From NCBI GenBank assembly GCA_023410535.1, contig JAEYPR010000005.1, forward strand, positions 1 through 54,394: a stretch of 54,394 nucleotides of DNA, written 5' to 3'. The notes under the pieces were generated by a model, which saw only the letters and a list, made by a program, of their open reading frames with translations, ran no database searches and had not been told where the DNA came from. This DNA is from Bacillota bacterium. Its GTDB lineage: Bacteria > Bacillota > UBA4882 > UBA8346. The stretch's first letter is position 1; every line of letters starts with the position of its first letter. The translations under genes were made by a program, and so were the position numbers. This document shows positions 24,355-33,893 of this stretch, one piece after another.

Positions 24355-25569
24355 TTAATAGTAAGCTTCTTCACCGTGTTGGGAGATGTCTAAACCAACT
24401 TGTTCTTCGGCTTCGGTGACACTCAGACCCATGCAGCGATCGATCAATTTCGCCAGAACATAAGTAACCACAAAGGAGAAGACAATCACCACGGCAGCGG
24501 CTAACACTTGCGCGCCAAGGAGATTCCAGTTGCCGTAAAGCAATCCGTTCGCTCCGGCCGGATTAATCGCTTTGCTGGCGAAGATGCCGGTGGCGATAGC
24601 GCCCCAAGTTCCGCCGATACCATGACAAGCCCAAACGTCAAGCGATTCGTCGACTTTCCAATGATTCCGCAACACGATGCAGAAATAAGAGATGGCTGCT
24701 CCGGCTGCGCCGATAATAATGGCGGAGCTGGGGGAGACGAACCCGGCTGCGGGGGTGATGGCAACCAAACCAACCACGGCGCCGGTGGCCATGCCAATGG
24801 CGCTCGGACGTTTGAATATCCAGTTAATCGCCATCCAGGTTAAACCGGCCGCGGCAGCGGCGATGTTGGTGGTGACAAAAGCGTTGGCCGCCAGGCCGTT
24901 GCTGCCCAACGCGCTACCGCCGTTGAAACCGAACCAGCCAAACCAAAGTAACGCGGCGCCGATTACCGTAAAAGGTATGTTATTGGGTTCCATGGTAACC
25001 ACATTGAACCCTTTGCGTTTCTTAATCACCATTGCAAAAGCGAGTGCCGAATAACCGGCGGTAATATGAACGACGGTTCCACCGGCGAAGTCAAGGGCGC
25101 CAAGATTGCGGATCCAGCCGCCGACCGCCCAGACCCAGTGACAAACCGGGTCGTAAACCAAAGTGGCCCATAATAATGAAAATACTACAAAGCTGCTGAA
25201 CTTAATCCGTTCAACGAACGCACCGGAGATTAAAGCCGGTGTAATGATGGCAAACATCATTTGGAACGCCATAAATAATAAGTGCGGAATGGTAGCGGCG
25301 TAATCGGCGTTGGGTTCATAACCGACACCGGTTAAACCGAGCCATTTCAAGCTACCGATCAAACCGTTGATGTCGGGGCCGAATGAAAGGCTGTATCCAA
25401 ATAAAACCCATTGGATACTAATTAATCCAAGCATTGCAAAACTGAACATGATTGTCGAAAGCAAATTTTTCTTGCGGACCATTCCGCCGTAGAATAGACC
25501 GAGGGCCGGGGTCATTAAGAAGACCAGCGCGGTAGAGACTAAAACCCATGCGGTATCTCCAGTGTTCAT
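24355..25569 (-). CDS. amtB: Ammonium transporter AmtB
   Basis: This 404-residue channel conducts ammonium across the inner membrane, with about 11 membrane helices. The pore twin-His pair is present: VVHITAGYSALAFA (His168) and WACHGIGGTWGA (His316). The N-terminal stretch contains GLFYGGMVRKKN, and the C-terminus keeps the conserved CMGL segment that contacts PII. The start at 25569 follows GGAGG and is preferred over the in-frame ATG at 25584. It is the first gene of the amtB-glnK operon, transcribed from a near-consensus promoter at 25612-25640. The short N-terminus suggests no cleaved signal peptide. Confidence 0.95.
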   Translation of the reverse strand: MNTGDTAWVLVSTALVFLMTPALGLFYGGMVRKKNLLSTIMFSFAMLGLISIQWVLFGYSLSFGPDINGLIGSLKWLGLTGVGYEPNADYAATIPHLLFMAFQMMFAIITPALISGAFVERIKFSSFVVFSLLWATLVYDPVCHWVWAVGGWIRNLGALDFAGGTVVHITAGYSALAFAMVIKKRKGFNVVTMEPNNIPFTVIGAALLWFGWFGFNGGSALGSNGLAANAFVTTNIAAAAAGLTWMAINWIFKRPSAIGMATGAVVGLVAITPAAGFVSPSSAIIIGAAGAAISYFCIVLRNHWKVDESLDVWACHGIGGTWGAIATGIFASKAINPAGANGLLYGNWNLLGAQVLAAAVVIVFSFVVTYVLAKLIDRCMGLSVTEAEEQVGLDISQHGEEAYY

Positions 25570-25611
25570 TCGATCAACCTCCAAGTTAGTTGAATGTAAT
25601 ATTATAAAGGG

Positions 25612-25640
25612 ATAATATCATATAACTAACATTGAGTCAA
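25612..25640 (-). promoter_or_regulatory. SigA promoter for amtB-glnK
   Basis: On the minus strand TTGACT (25635-25640) is followed after 17 bp by TATTAT (25612-25617), about 42 bp before the start codon. The surrounding 25585-25800 is strongly AT-rich. I did not find a clear GlnR/TnrA box. Confidence 0.65.
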
Positions 25641-25821
25641 CATTAAAGCAAAATGTTGTATTATTAATAATATATAAACTATAATTACTAACATGTATAT
25701 TACACAAGTTATGATTGCTTTGGGCAAAAATATTATATGCAATGCGATGCTTGATTTTACAATTGAACTACAAGTTGGTGAACTGGTGTGGGGGTGGCGG
25801 ATTGCGTGAACTCTTATGAGT

Positions 25822-25845
25822 AAAAAACCCGCATATAGCAGGTTA
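25822..25845 (-). terminator. Terminator overlapping the transposase stop codon
   Basis: On the minus strand a 7-bp stem AACCTGC-TATAT-GCGGGTT is followed by T-rich sequence. The stem begins within the stop codon. Confidence 0.6.
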
Positions 25846-26850
25846 GTTGATTGACGATTCGGTGTAAGCTTCGATGACTTGAATTGGGATCTGCCCCATG
25901 TTGCGGTAGCGAGGATGCGGCCGTTCGTTATTGTAATGGGTTAACCAGGAGTCGAATTCGATTTGTAAGGTTTCCGGCGAATCGATTTTGTCATTGGCTG
26001 ACGCGGGAATTAGAAATTCGTTGGTGACGATAGTCTGGAAACGTTCGATAAAGCCGTTGGGACGTTGTTGATTGTCGAGTTTTTGGTGCTCGATGTCGTT
26101 CAACATCAAATATAATTCATAATGATGCTTTGCTCCGCCATGATATTCGCGATTGCGATTGGTAATGATCGAGCTGATCGTCAACTGCCGTTCCTGAAAG
26201 AAAGGGAGCGCGTCGTTGTGTAAAACGGCAACGGCGTACCCGGGGATCTTGGCTGGGTGGATTAAGCCGAAAGCGTAATTGCTATAATTGTCGATGACGA
26301 TTTGCAGATAAAGTTTCCCCAAATGTTTAAACGTTTTGAGAAACAAAGTATCTTGAGCGAGCACCTGACCTGGACAGAGGGTTTCGTGATGGCGTTCACG
26401 GATGCAAGGGTTTGCTGCTTCCAACAAAATGATCTGTTCATTGGACAACTGTTCGAGACTGTTGGAGTATCTCGCTTCCAAGGATTCCAAACGTTCGTTT
26501 TTGGTGCCCAAATTGTGTTTAATCAGGATGTTTTGGACAGTTGGCGAACTGACGCGAATTCCGAACCGTTTTAAATGCTCGCTGATCCGGATACACCCCC
26601 AACCGGGATGTTCGAGGCTGAGGGTGAGTATTTGCTCCACGACCTCCGGAGCGGTGGCGCGAGGATTGATCTTGACTGTGGTGGGGACGGATTGAATCCC
26701 CTCGAAACCTTGCTGCTGGTACCGTTCTTTATATTCGGAAAACGCGGTGCGGGGGGCGCTGCCGCGACATGCGTTGCCGATTTGGCTTAAAGCCTGCGAC
26801 AACTCGATGGCGCTCAATCGATTTTGACCTAATTTTCCGGTTGAATTCAT
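25843..26850 (-). CDS. IS481-like DDE transposase/integrase with altered second Asp
   Basis: This 335-residue protein has an N-terminal helix-turn-helix region and an rve integrase core: Asp in AQDTLFLKTF, then an NDIEHQKL segment and Glu in NGFIERFQT. The second catalytic position, normally TDxGxEY, reads TNRNREY, so Asp has become Asn. It may therefore be inactive for strand transfer. The start at 26850 has GGGG upstream, with a GTG at 26859 as an alternative. I found no terminal inverted repeats or target duplication in the flanks, so only the gene, not a whole element, is called. Confidence 0.8.
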   Translation of the reverse strand: MNSTGKLGQNRLSAIELSQALSQIGNACRGSAPRTAFSEYKERYQQQGFEGIQSVPTTVKINPRATAPEVVEQILTLSLEHPGWGCIRISEHLKRFGIRVSSPTVQNILIKHNLGTKNERLESLEARYSNSLEQLSNEQIILLEAANPCIRERHHETLCPGQVLAQDTLFLKTFKHLGKLYLQIVIDNYSNYAFGLIHPAKIPGYAVAVLHNDALPFFQERQLTISSIITNRNREYHGGAKHHYELYLMLNDIEHQKLDNQQRPNGFIERFQTIVTNEFLIPASANDKIDSPETLQIEFDSWLTHYNNERPHPRYRNMGQIPIQVIEAYTESSIN

Positions 26851-27045
26851 CGTTATCACCCCTCGTTTGATTCGAAATAAACCGCACGACGGGTTGCTGG
26901 TTTGTTGGTAGAGTCGGGCGATTATATTAGCATAATATTAACACATACATGACATTAAATCAATTATATCATTAAAATGAATCAAAAAATTAACAAATAT
27001 TGAACTGATAAATCGGATACATGACACATGTTTAACAATTGCTAG

Positions 27046-27076
27046 AAAAAAAGACGGCATTGGTTGCCGTCTTTTT
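27046..27076 (-). terminator. Rho-independent terminator after the IclR gene
   Basis: A ~12-bp stem (27047-27059 with 27065-27076) has A and T runs on both sides, so it can act in both directions. It lies just after the IclR stop on the minus strand. Confidence 0.8.
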
Positions 27077-27097
27077 GGATATTGCGCAAGCTTCAAA

Positions 27098-27877
27098 TTA
27101 AATGGCGGAAGAATAGCCCATGGCTCGGGAGATTTCGGCAGCGGTAGAATGCAATTTAACCAACAACTGCTGTTCGTCTTGATTGAGCGTCTCGCCAAAA
27201 ACCGGTCGAAAGACACTTAAGGTGCCGACGCACATTTTAAGATAGTTGAAAACCGGCACGCTGATTTCGCGAACGGTCCGGCTGAAATTACTTGCTTCGG
27301 CAGCATACCCTTGATTGCGGATTTGCGCCAATTCCAATTCGAATTGGTTGAGGTCATCAAGCAACTGGTTGCTGCGGTATACTTCAAGCCATTTTTGACG
27401 CTCGGCGTTTTGCAGAAAAGACAGCAGGATCTTCCCGGAACTGGTCTGGCAGGCGGGAACGGGGATACCGGTCTGGATCCCAATCTGAATCGGTCCCGCG
27501 GTTTTGACGCAATCGGAATAGATGATGTTATGCGTTGAGAGGACGGATAAGTAAATGGATTCGCTGACCGTCTCGGCAAGTTGAGCCAGATACGGTAAAG
27601 CGGTGGGGCGCAGTTCGACCGATTGCAATGCGGCGTTGCCGATTAAAAAGGCTTTCAGCCCTAATTTGTAATGGCCGGTCATCTTGTCGCGTTCAACAAA
27701 ACCGCTGCGGCAAAGGGTGTTTAACAAACGGTAGGTCGTGCTGATGCTGAGCTTCGAAAGTTGACTTAGTTTGGTCAGGCTCAAGAGGCTGTTGTTTTCA
27801 GCTAAAATCTCGAGCAACATTAAGGTTCGTTCGACTGTCTTCACTTTAACTTCGCGTAATTCGGCGGTGTTTTTCAA
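27098..27877 (-). CDS. IclR-family transcriptional regulator
   Basis: This ~259-residue DNA-binding protein has an N-terminal winged helix (VERTLMLLEILAENNSLLSLTKLSQLSKLS is the helix pair, residues ~15-44) and a C-terminal ligand-binding domain with TSSGKILLSFL. IclR proteins usually control catabolic genes and respond to small organic acids. A TTG start at 27877 is preferred: GAGG lies 8 nt upstream on the minus strand, whereas the GTG at 27886 overlaps it. It is divergent from the CarB-like gene, which may be its target. A dyad at 27908-27935 sits just upstream. Confidence 0.87.
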   Translation of the reverse strand: MKNTAELREVKVKTVERTLMLLEILAENNSLLSLTKLSQLSKLSISTTYRLLNTLCRSGFVERDKMTGHYKLGLKAFLIGNAALQSVELRPTALPYLAQLAETVSESIYLSVLSTHNIIYSDCVKTAGPIQIGIQTGIPVPACQTSSGKILLSFLQNAERQKWLEVYRSNQLLDDLNQFELELAQIRNQGYAAEASNFSRTVREISVPVFNYLKMCVGTLSVFRPVFGETLNQDEQQLLVKLHSTAAEISRAMGYSSAI

Positions 27878-27907
27878 AATTTTCACCTCAAGCGCTATAG
27901 GGATACG

Positions 27908-27935
27908 ACCGATGTAAAAAATATGTCATATCGGT
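27908..27935. promoter_or_regulatory. Candidate operator dyad upstream of the IclR gene
   Basis: ACCGAT (27908-27913) and ATCGGT (27930-27935) form an inverted repeat. Nested inside is the perfect 11-bp palindrome ATATGTCATAT (27921-27931). It lies 30-60 bp before the regulator start. The rest of 27936-28237 is AT-rich, with no confident promoter found. Confidence 0.4.
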
Positions 27936-28237
27936 GCCATAGAACGTTATATTTTATGCCTGGCCGGTCGGAACATGCGCTTTCTATGGAATAAAAATTA
28001 TTTTCGATTGTAATGATTGTAAGATACTTGATAGGTTAATGTCAATATGCCGCGTGCACATTTAACTTAATCTTACATGAGTTTAATGTATACACAAAGT
28101 TTTGAATATTCCTCAGTGATGAAAAAGGGGAATTATAGCGACAGTCGAAATTATGAATTATTATAAAGGAATTTTGGAATCTTACGGTATTGTTTTCAAT
28201 TGACAATACAGTTTCGCAAGGCCGAAAGGAGCATACG

Positions 28238-31200
28238 ATGACAAACGAAAAAGAATATTCTAAACTGCTGCTGGTTGGTGCGGGACCGATCGTCATCGGT
28301 CAAGGGAGCGAATACGATTATGCGGCGGTTCAGGCTGCGCGTTATTTGCGGTCGGAAGGTTACACATTGGTTGTGGCCGACAGTAACGCTGCCGCCGTTT
28401 TGTCGGATCGGGACGAAGCGGAACGGACGTATTTGGAGCCGTTGACTGCGGATATCTTGGAACAAATTATTATCAAAGAGCAACCCGGCGCCATCGTTAC
28501 GGCTTTTGGCGGCCAGACCGCGTTGAATTTGGGTTATCAGTTGGAATCCGCCGGAGTTCTCAAGCGGTATCATGTTGAACACCTGGGACCGGCGGCGACG
28601 GTTTACGAACAGACGGTCGATCCGGCTCAGTGCCATCAATTGCTCCAGCAATTGGGGTTGGCGACCAATCCCAGTTATACAGTGACTACGATTGGCGCCG
28701 GAATGGAACAAGGACGTCAACTGGGATTCCCGGTCGTGGTCCGTAGTATCGCAGCCCAGGAAGGCGCGGGAGTTTTCATTGCCTATAATCAAGAGGAGTT
28801 GGAAGACCTCTTGGAGCGGGCTTTTAAACTTTCGCCCTTGGGGAAAGTGGCAGTGGAAGCAGCGTTGCTGGGTTGGGTCGAGATCGAATTGGAGTTGCTC
28901 CGTGACCTGAAAGGGCAATCCCGGGTCGTGACGATAATGGAAAATCTCGATCCGGTGGGCGTGCATAGCGGGGATAGTATGACCGTGATTCCGCCACGGG
29001 GACTTGATGCCGGGCAACAGGCCGAGCTTTGGAAGCTGGCGACCCGGATTGGCGCTGCCTTGGGTGTTGTTGGGCTATTGAATATGCAATTGGCGGTCTC
29101 GCCCCTGAATGGCGAGATTCGGGTGATCGAGCTGAATCCCCGCTTTACTTTTGCGGGAATTTTGGCCGCCCGGGCCAGCGGATTGCCGCTGCCGGTATTG
29201 ACAATTCAATTATTGCTGGGAGCGGACCTTGCGGCGCTGAAGCTGCCAACCGCGTCAACAACGACGTCGGTGATGGTGAAACTGCCCCGGTATGATCTGG
29301 CGAAGTTTCCGGCAGCGGAGCCATTATCCAGTTCCGCGATGCGGTCGGTCGGAGCGGCGGTGGGTTTTGGGCTTGACTTTAAAGAAGCATTGCAAAAGGC
29401 GGTTTGTTCCTTGGAAAACGGCCGCGCCGGATTAGGTTCCGATGGGTTTGAGCCGCCCGACCATTCGCTGACACCGCGGTTGATCCGGGAAAAGATCATT
29501 AACTCCGGCCCGGAACGGCTTTTTTATCTCTATGCGGCAATCAAAAAAGGGTACTCCCTGGCGGATCTGGAAAAGCTCACGCAGCTGAGCGCCTGGTTCC
29601 TAAAGGAACTGAAAGAACTAGTCGCCTTTGAGAAAGAATTAACCACTTATGCGTTGTACAATCTGCCGGCTGACGGTTTTTTAAAAGCAAAACGCTGGGG
29701 TTTTTCCGATATTCAGTTGGCCTATGTGCTCCGGACTACCGAACAGGAGGTTCGAAAGAAACGAACCGGATTAGGAGTCCGGCCCCGCTTTGTCGCTAGC
29801 GGTTCCCGGACTGAGCGTTGGAATGAGGCGGCTTGGTTCTCCAGCTACGGCGAAACGACCGCCGTTTTCGATGAAACCGGGGCCGCCCCTTATCTCGTCT
29901 TGGGTTCCGGTCCCAATCACATTGGCGCCGGCGCGGAGCAGGCTTACATACTGGCCAAAGCGGTTGCGGCGTTGTCGAGGCAAACTGCGACAGTTTTGGT
30001 GGATTCCAACCCGACGACGGTCGTCGGCGGTTCGGATCAAACCGCCCTCTTTTTTGAACCATTACAGTTCGAGCAGATTGCCAATATTGTCGAGCAGGCG
30101 GGGACGGCTGGAATCTTCAGTCAATTTGGCGGGGCGGCTGCGGGTAAATTAGTTGCCGCGCTTGGTAAGGCTGGCTTTCCGCTGATCGGTCGGACTGAGC
30201 AAAACATAACGAGCTTGCGGGCGTTGGAGATCTTGCGTGAACAGGGGATCCGCCAACCGGAACGCCATAAGGTGGCCGATCTTGAGCAGGTGTTGCGGAT
30301 CGCCAAAGAGATGGGTTATCCGGTCCAAGTCCGGACCGAGGCTGGCGGTTGGGCGGAGGTTATTTTCAATCCGGAAACCCTGGTGGAGTATTTCGAACCG
30401 AGTAAGCACGGCGCAAAGTATCCGATCTATCTTGAAAAGTATCTTGATAACGCCATTGGCGTCGCCAGCGATTTCCTGGCCGACGGGGCCGCCGCGGTGA
30501 TGGTCGCCGTGATGGAACATATCGAAGAGGCGTCGATTCACACCGGAGACAGCGCATTATCTTTCCCTCCATATACAGTGAGCGAAACGGATCTGGAGAC
30601 GATCCGCCGGGTTGGGACTGCGGTCGCCGAGAAACTGCAAATGAAAGGGCTGTTTCATTTGAAGTTCGGCATTTGGCGTGGTGAGGTTTATCTGCTGCAA
30701 CTGGAAGTGGGAGCCGGTTTGACCACGCCTTTTGCCCAAAAAATTACTGGGATGCCGTTGATTGCGGCGGCGGTCCGGACCTTGTTGGGCTCGGACCTTG
30801 CCGGACTGCAATTTGTCCCGGAAGTGCCGCAATTTACAATGGTGAAAGAAGCCATGTTGCCGTTTGATCGTTTCCCCGGAGTTGACCCGATCCTCGGACC
30901 GGAGATGCGTTCGACCGGTTCGGCGTTGGGAGTGGCGGCGGAATTTGGTTCGGCCTTTATCAAAGCGCAGTTGGGAGTGGGAGCGGACATTCCCACTGCC
31001 GGCGCGGTGTTCATGAGCATCCGCGAGGAAGACCGCCGGCCGTTTATTCCGATCGCCAAACAATTGACGGCATTGGGCTTTACCATTATTGCCACGGAGG
31101 AAACCGCCCGTCTGATGGAACGGCAGCAGATTGACTGTCGAGTTGTCTTACGGATCAGCGAAGGCCGCCCCAATATTCTCGATGAGTTGAAGAACGGCCG

Positions 31201-31387
31201 GGTTCAATGGATTATCAGCATTCCCTCGGGCCCCCGGACCACGGTCGAAGAACGGTTGATTCGTACCACCGCCGCCAAACGGGGGATTCCGATTATCACC
31301 ACGGTCGCCGGCGCGTTGGCGGCGGTGGCGGGCTTGGAATATTGTCAACCTGCGAACCTGCGAATCAAGCCGTTGCAGGATTATTAA
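28238..31387 (+). CDS. CarB-like ATP-grasp protein, apparent carbamoyl-phosphate synthase pseudoenzyme
   Basis: This 1049-residue protein has the full two-fold layout of the carbamoyl-phosphate synthase large chain: two preATP-grasp/ATP-grasp halves and a C-terminal MGS-like allosteric domain. Many key positions differ from E. coli CarB by eye. In half 1 the glycine loop and Glu215 are changed. In half 2 the metal-binding IEVNPRAAR segment reads LQLEVGAGL, losing Glu841, Asn843 and Arg845, and Gln829 becomes Lys. Substrate-side motifs such as HSGDS and GPEMRSTG remain. There is no carA next to it. The ATG follows AAAGGAG. It may be regulatory, or act on another substrate. Confidence 0.8.
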   Translation: MTNEKEYSKLLLVGAGPIVIGQGSEYDYAAVQAARYLRSEGYTLVVADSNAAAVLSDRDEAERTYLEPLTADILEQIIIKEQPGAIVTAFGGQTALNLGYQLESAGVLKRYHVEHLGPAATVYEQTVDPAQCHQLLQQLGLATNPSYTVTTIGAGMEQGRQLGFPVVVRSIAAQEGAGVFIAYNQEELEDLLERAFKLSPLGKVAVEAALLGWVEIELELLRDLKGQSRVVTIMENLDPVGVHSGDSMTVIPPRGLDAGQQAELWKLATRIGAALGVVGLLNMQLAVSPLNGEIRVIELNPRFTFAGILAARASGLPLPVLTIQLLLGADLAALKLPTASTTTSVMVKLPRYDLAKFPAAEPLSSSAMRSVGAAVGFGLDFKEALQKAVCSLENGRAGLGSDGFEPPDHSLTPRLIREKIINSGPERLFYLYAAIKKGYSLADLEKLTQLSAWFLKELKELVAFEKELTTYALYNLPADGFLKAKRWGFSDIQLAYVLRTTEQEVRKKRTGLGVRPRFVASGSRTERWNEAAWFSSYGETTAVFDETGAAPYLVLGSGPNHIGAGAEQAYILAKAVAALSRQTATVLVDSNPTTVVGGSDQTALFFEPLQFEQIANIVEQAGTAGIFSQFGGAAAGKLVAALGKAGFPLIGRTEQNITSLRALEILREQGIRQPERHKVADLEQVLRIAKEMGYPVQVRTEAGGWAEVIFNPETLVEYFEPSKHGAKYPIYLEKYLDNAIGVASDFLADGAAAVMVAVMEHIEEASIHTGDSALSFPPYTVSETDLETIRRVGTAVAEKLQMKGLFHLKFGIWRGEVYLLQLEVGAGLTTPFAQKITGMPLIAAAVRTLLGSDLAGLQFVPEVPQFTMVKEAMLPFDRFPGVDPILGPEMRSTGSALGVAAEFGSAFIKAQLGVGADIPTAGAVFMSIREEDRRPFIPIAKQLTALGFTIIATEETARLMERQQIDCRVVLRISEGRPNILDELKNGRVQWIISIPSGPRTTVEERLIRTTAAKRGIPIITTVAGALAAVAGLEYCQPANLRIKPLQDY

Positions 31388-31448
31388 TCAACCCGCCGGT
31401 GACTTGAGCAACGGGCGCCAGGCGCCGGGCAATGGCACCGAAGCCTTC

Positions 31449-31480
31449 AAAGACTACTTCTTCGCGGAGTAGTCTTTTCA
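31449..31480 (+). terminator. Rho-independent terminator after the CarB-like gene
   Basis: A perfect 10-bp stem (31449-31458 with 31468-31477) has a 9-nt loop and a T run. The remaining gap to 31711 is AT-rich with no feature I can call. Confidence 0.8.
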
Positions 31481-31711
31481 ATCTCTGAGCGAGACGCGCG
31501 GTCCATAAGAACCATTAATGCCGCAATAAATTAGCAATTAATTCAACTTATCTAGCAACGGTTCCGGGAATTGGATCGAAATTTAACGTTTGAGCAATAG
31601 GAACTGACCGAAGAAAAGCGAATAAAAAGATTAAGGGTTAGTTTATTACAATGAAGGCAGCTTTAAAATTTTTTTAAATTGAAAGTCCGACAATAAACAA
31701 TGTGAGGAATT

Positions 31712-32578
31712 ATGGCGAAACGAGTACGATGTTCATATGTTTGCTCGGGAACAGATTATCTGCAACAGATCAAACTGCAACATTTTGTCGACAAGGACTT
31801 TATCGCGGAGACCCCGAGTCAAGTGATCAAATGTCACCGTCATGAAGCGTGGCAAATCTGGTTTATTATCGAGGGAAACGTCCAGGCCGAGGTCAATGGC
31901 ACAGTCATGGACGCGCGCCCGGAGGATCTCTTCTTAATCCGGGGGAATGATTTTCATGAGCTATGGACCAAAGACGGGTCGGGATGCCATGTGGTGGATA
32001 TCAAATTCACGTTTAATCCCGAATTTCTTGGGATGAATTCGTTGGAGTTGAAAAGCGTGCGGTTGCGCGAAAAAAGCATCGTGCAGCGGTTGATTGATAA
32101 GATCCTCTTTGAAGTCGGTGACCGGAAACCGGGTTGGGAATTAATGCTTAATCTGCATTTGATGGAGTTGATTACCCGCACGTTGCGCCGGGCATATGTT
32201 GACAATCGACAGGTGGAGCAGTCGAAACCTTCGTTGGATCGAACGCTTTACCACCATTTTGTGGTATCGCAAGTCAAAGCCTTTATCGACTCCAACTATA
32301 ACCGGGAATTGTCGATCAATATCCTGGCGGAGCAGGTCCATTTGAATCCGAAGTATTTGAGTCATATTTTCAAAAAGGTGACCGGCTCGCCGATCAGCCA
32401 TTATTTGACCGAAACCCGGTTGTCAAAAGCCAAAGAGTTGTTGCTGGATTCGCACCTTTCGATTAAAGAGATCGCTTTGGAGGTCGGTTATACCGATACC
32501 AGCTATTTTGACCGGGTTTTTAAAAAGATCGAGCGGGTTTCCCCCAACGATTACCGGACCCGGGTTTTGGAAGAGTGA
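31712..32578 (+). CDS. AraC-family transcriptional regulator
   Basis: This 288-residue regulator has an N-terminal cupin-like sensor domain (HRHEAWQIWFIIEGN with metal/sugar-pocket His residues) and a C-terminal double helix-turn-helix. That region contains LAEQVHLNPKYLSHIFKKVTG and the AraC signature IKEIALEVGYTDTSYFDRVFKK. Most relatives activate carbohydrate uptake or use genes. The ATG at 31712 follows GAGGAA. It lies upstream of the second ABC operon with the 21-bp array between them. Control of that operon is possible but not shown. Confidence 0.92.
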   Translation: MAKRVRCSYVCSGTDYLQQIKLQHFVDKDFIAETPSQVIKCHRHEAWQIWFIIEGNVQAEVNGTVMDARPEDLFLIRGNDFHELWTKDGSGCHVVDIKFTFNPEFLGMNSLELKSVRLREKSIVQRLIDKILFEVGDRKPGWELMLNLHLMELITRTLRRAYVDNRQVEQSKPSLDRTLYHHFVVSQVKAFIDSNYNRELSINILAEQVHLNPKYLSHIFKKVTGSPISHYLTETRLSKAKELLLDSHLSIKEIALEVGYTDTSYFDRVFKKIERVSPNDYRTRVLEE

Positions 32579-32595
32579 CATTGGTTAAAAGATGT

Positions 32596-32805
32596 ATTTC
32601 AGTGGGTGGATTTGATATTTCGGTGCCTGAATGGGCAATTCCGGTCGTTGGATCCATAATTCCGGTGCTTGGATCTGGAATTTGGGTCGTTTGATGCTGC
32701 ATTCTGGTCGTTGGATTTTGAATTCCGGTGGTTGGATCGAATATTGGGATGGTTGGTTATTGAATTAAAGTCGTTATATTTTAAATTTCGGCTGCATATT
32801 CTACC
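32596..32805. repeat. Tandem array B: 21-bp unit, 10 imperfect copies
   Basis: Ten successive 21-bp units fill 32596-32805, right after the AraC gene. A typical unit is ATTCCGGTCGTTGGATCCAT plus one base. The first and last units are most diverged. The core CGGTCGTTG is shared with the array at 54232. There are no unique spacers, so this is not CRISPR. The ~120 bp between the array and 32925 hold only the ribosome-binding site of the next gene. Confidence 0.85.
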
Positions 32806-32924
32806 TTGCTTGTCATAAACAAGGAATCGTCGCCCCGCCGAATCGCCGCCGGTTAAGGAGAAGGGGACAGCGGCGGCGGAGTTATACTGCTGGCGAATGA
32901 AGCCGCGAAAATGAGGTGGTTGTG

Positions 32925-33893
32925 ATGAAACGGATTCTTTTAGGGGTCGCCCTGCTTTTATTGATTGGGTCGATTGTTTTGACAACCGTGGGTGCGGCTG
33001 CGACGGTTGGGCCGACCCGGGTCGGCGCCTTGTCGGGCATCACTGGCCTCGCGATGGTTAAACTGATGGAGGGGCCGGGGAGCGACCGCGCCCGGCAATA
33101 TGATATTGAGGTTTATAAGAGCCCGGACCTGCTGGCCGCCAAAGTCGTGGCGGGAGAGGAAGATATCGCCGCTTTGCCGATCAATACGGCGGCCATTTTA
33201 TACAACCGCGGCGTGCCGATTCAAGTGGTATCGGTGATCGGCTGGGGTGTTTTATACATCGTCACTAATGAACCGGCGGTGAAAGGCTGGGCCGGCTTAA
33301 AAGGCAAAGAGGTCTATGTTCCGGCCAAGGGGACCGTACCCGATCTGCTTTTACGTTATTTGGCCGCTAAAAACGGGCTGGTGCCCGAACGCGATTTTAC
33401 CTTGCATTATATCGCCAGCCCGGTCGAGTTGGCGCAACTGACCGCGGCCGGCAAAGCCGGTTTGGCGGTACTGCCCGAACCTTGGGTCACACAGGTCACG
33501 ATGCGGAACGACCAGTACCGGATCGCGTTGGATCTTCAAAAAGAATGGCGCAAGATTGAACGGCAATCCCTGACCTATCCCCAAACTTGTGTGGTGGTCT
33601 CCCAAAAACGGCTTGCCGCTGATCCGAAGTTCCTGGCGCAGTTCCGGAAAGATCTGGCGGCTTCCATCGGTTGGGTCAATCGCCAACCGCAGCAGGCCGG
33701 AGTTTTAGCCGAACGATTGGTCCAGATTCCCGCTTCCGCAGTCCAACTTGGGATCAAACGTTGCAATCTGAAATATGTCGATGCGATGAAAGTGAAAGGC
33801 GAGATCAGCCGGTTCTTAGAGCGATTGGGTGAGAAAACGCCGGAAGCCGTCGGAGGAAAAGTGCCGGATGAAGGGTTTTATTACCAACCGTAA
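32925..33893 (+). CDS. ABC transporter substrate-binding protein, NitT/TauT type (second system)
   Basis: This 322-residue exported protein has a signal peptide (KRILLGVALLLLIGSIVLTT) and a binding fold rich in GTVPDLLLRYLA- and LPEPWVT-type segments, typical of NMT1/THI5-like proteins. Its ligand is unknown. Unlike the protein at 13905, the usual APxYVA opening is replaced by LSGITGLAMVKLMEG, so the pocket is different. The ATG at 32925 follows GAGG; the GTG at 32916 is too close to it. It is the first gene of a tightly packed operon with permease and ATPase; its end overlaps the permease by 26 bp. Confidence 0.85.
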   Translation: MKRILLGVALLLLIGSIVLTTVGAAATVGPTRVGALSGITGLAMVKLMEGPGSDRARQYDIEVYKSPDLLAAKVVAGEEDIAALPINTAAILYNRGVPIQVVSVIGWGVLYIVTNEPAVKGWAGLKGKEVYVPAKGTVPDLLLRYLAAKNGLVPERDFTLHYIASPVELAQLTAAGKAGLAVLPEPWVTQVTMRNDQYRIALDLQKEWRKIERQSLTYPQTCVVVSQKRLAADPKFLAQFRKDLAASIGWVNRQPQQAGVLAERLVQIPASAVQLGIKRCNLKYVDAMKVKGEISRFLERLGEKTPEAVGGKVPDEGFYYQP

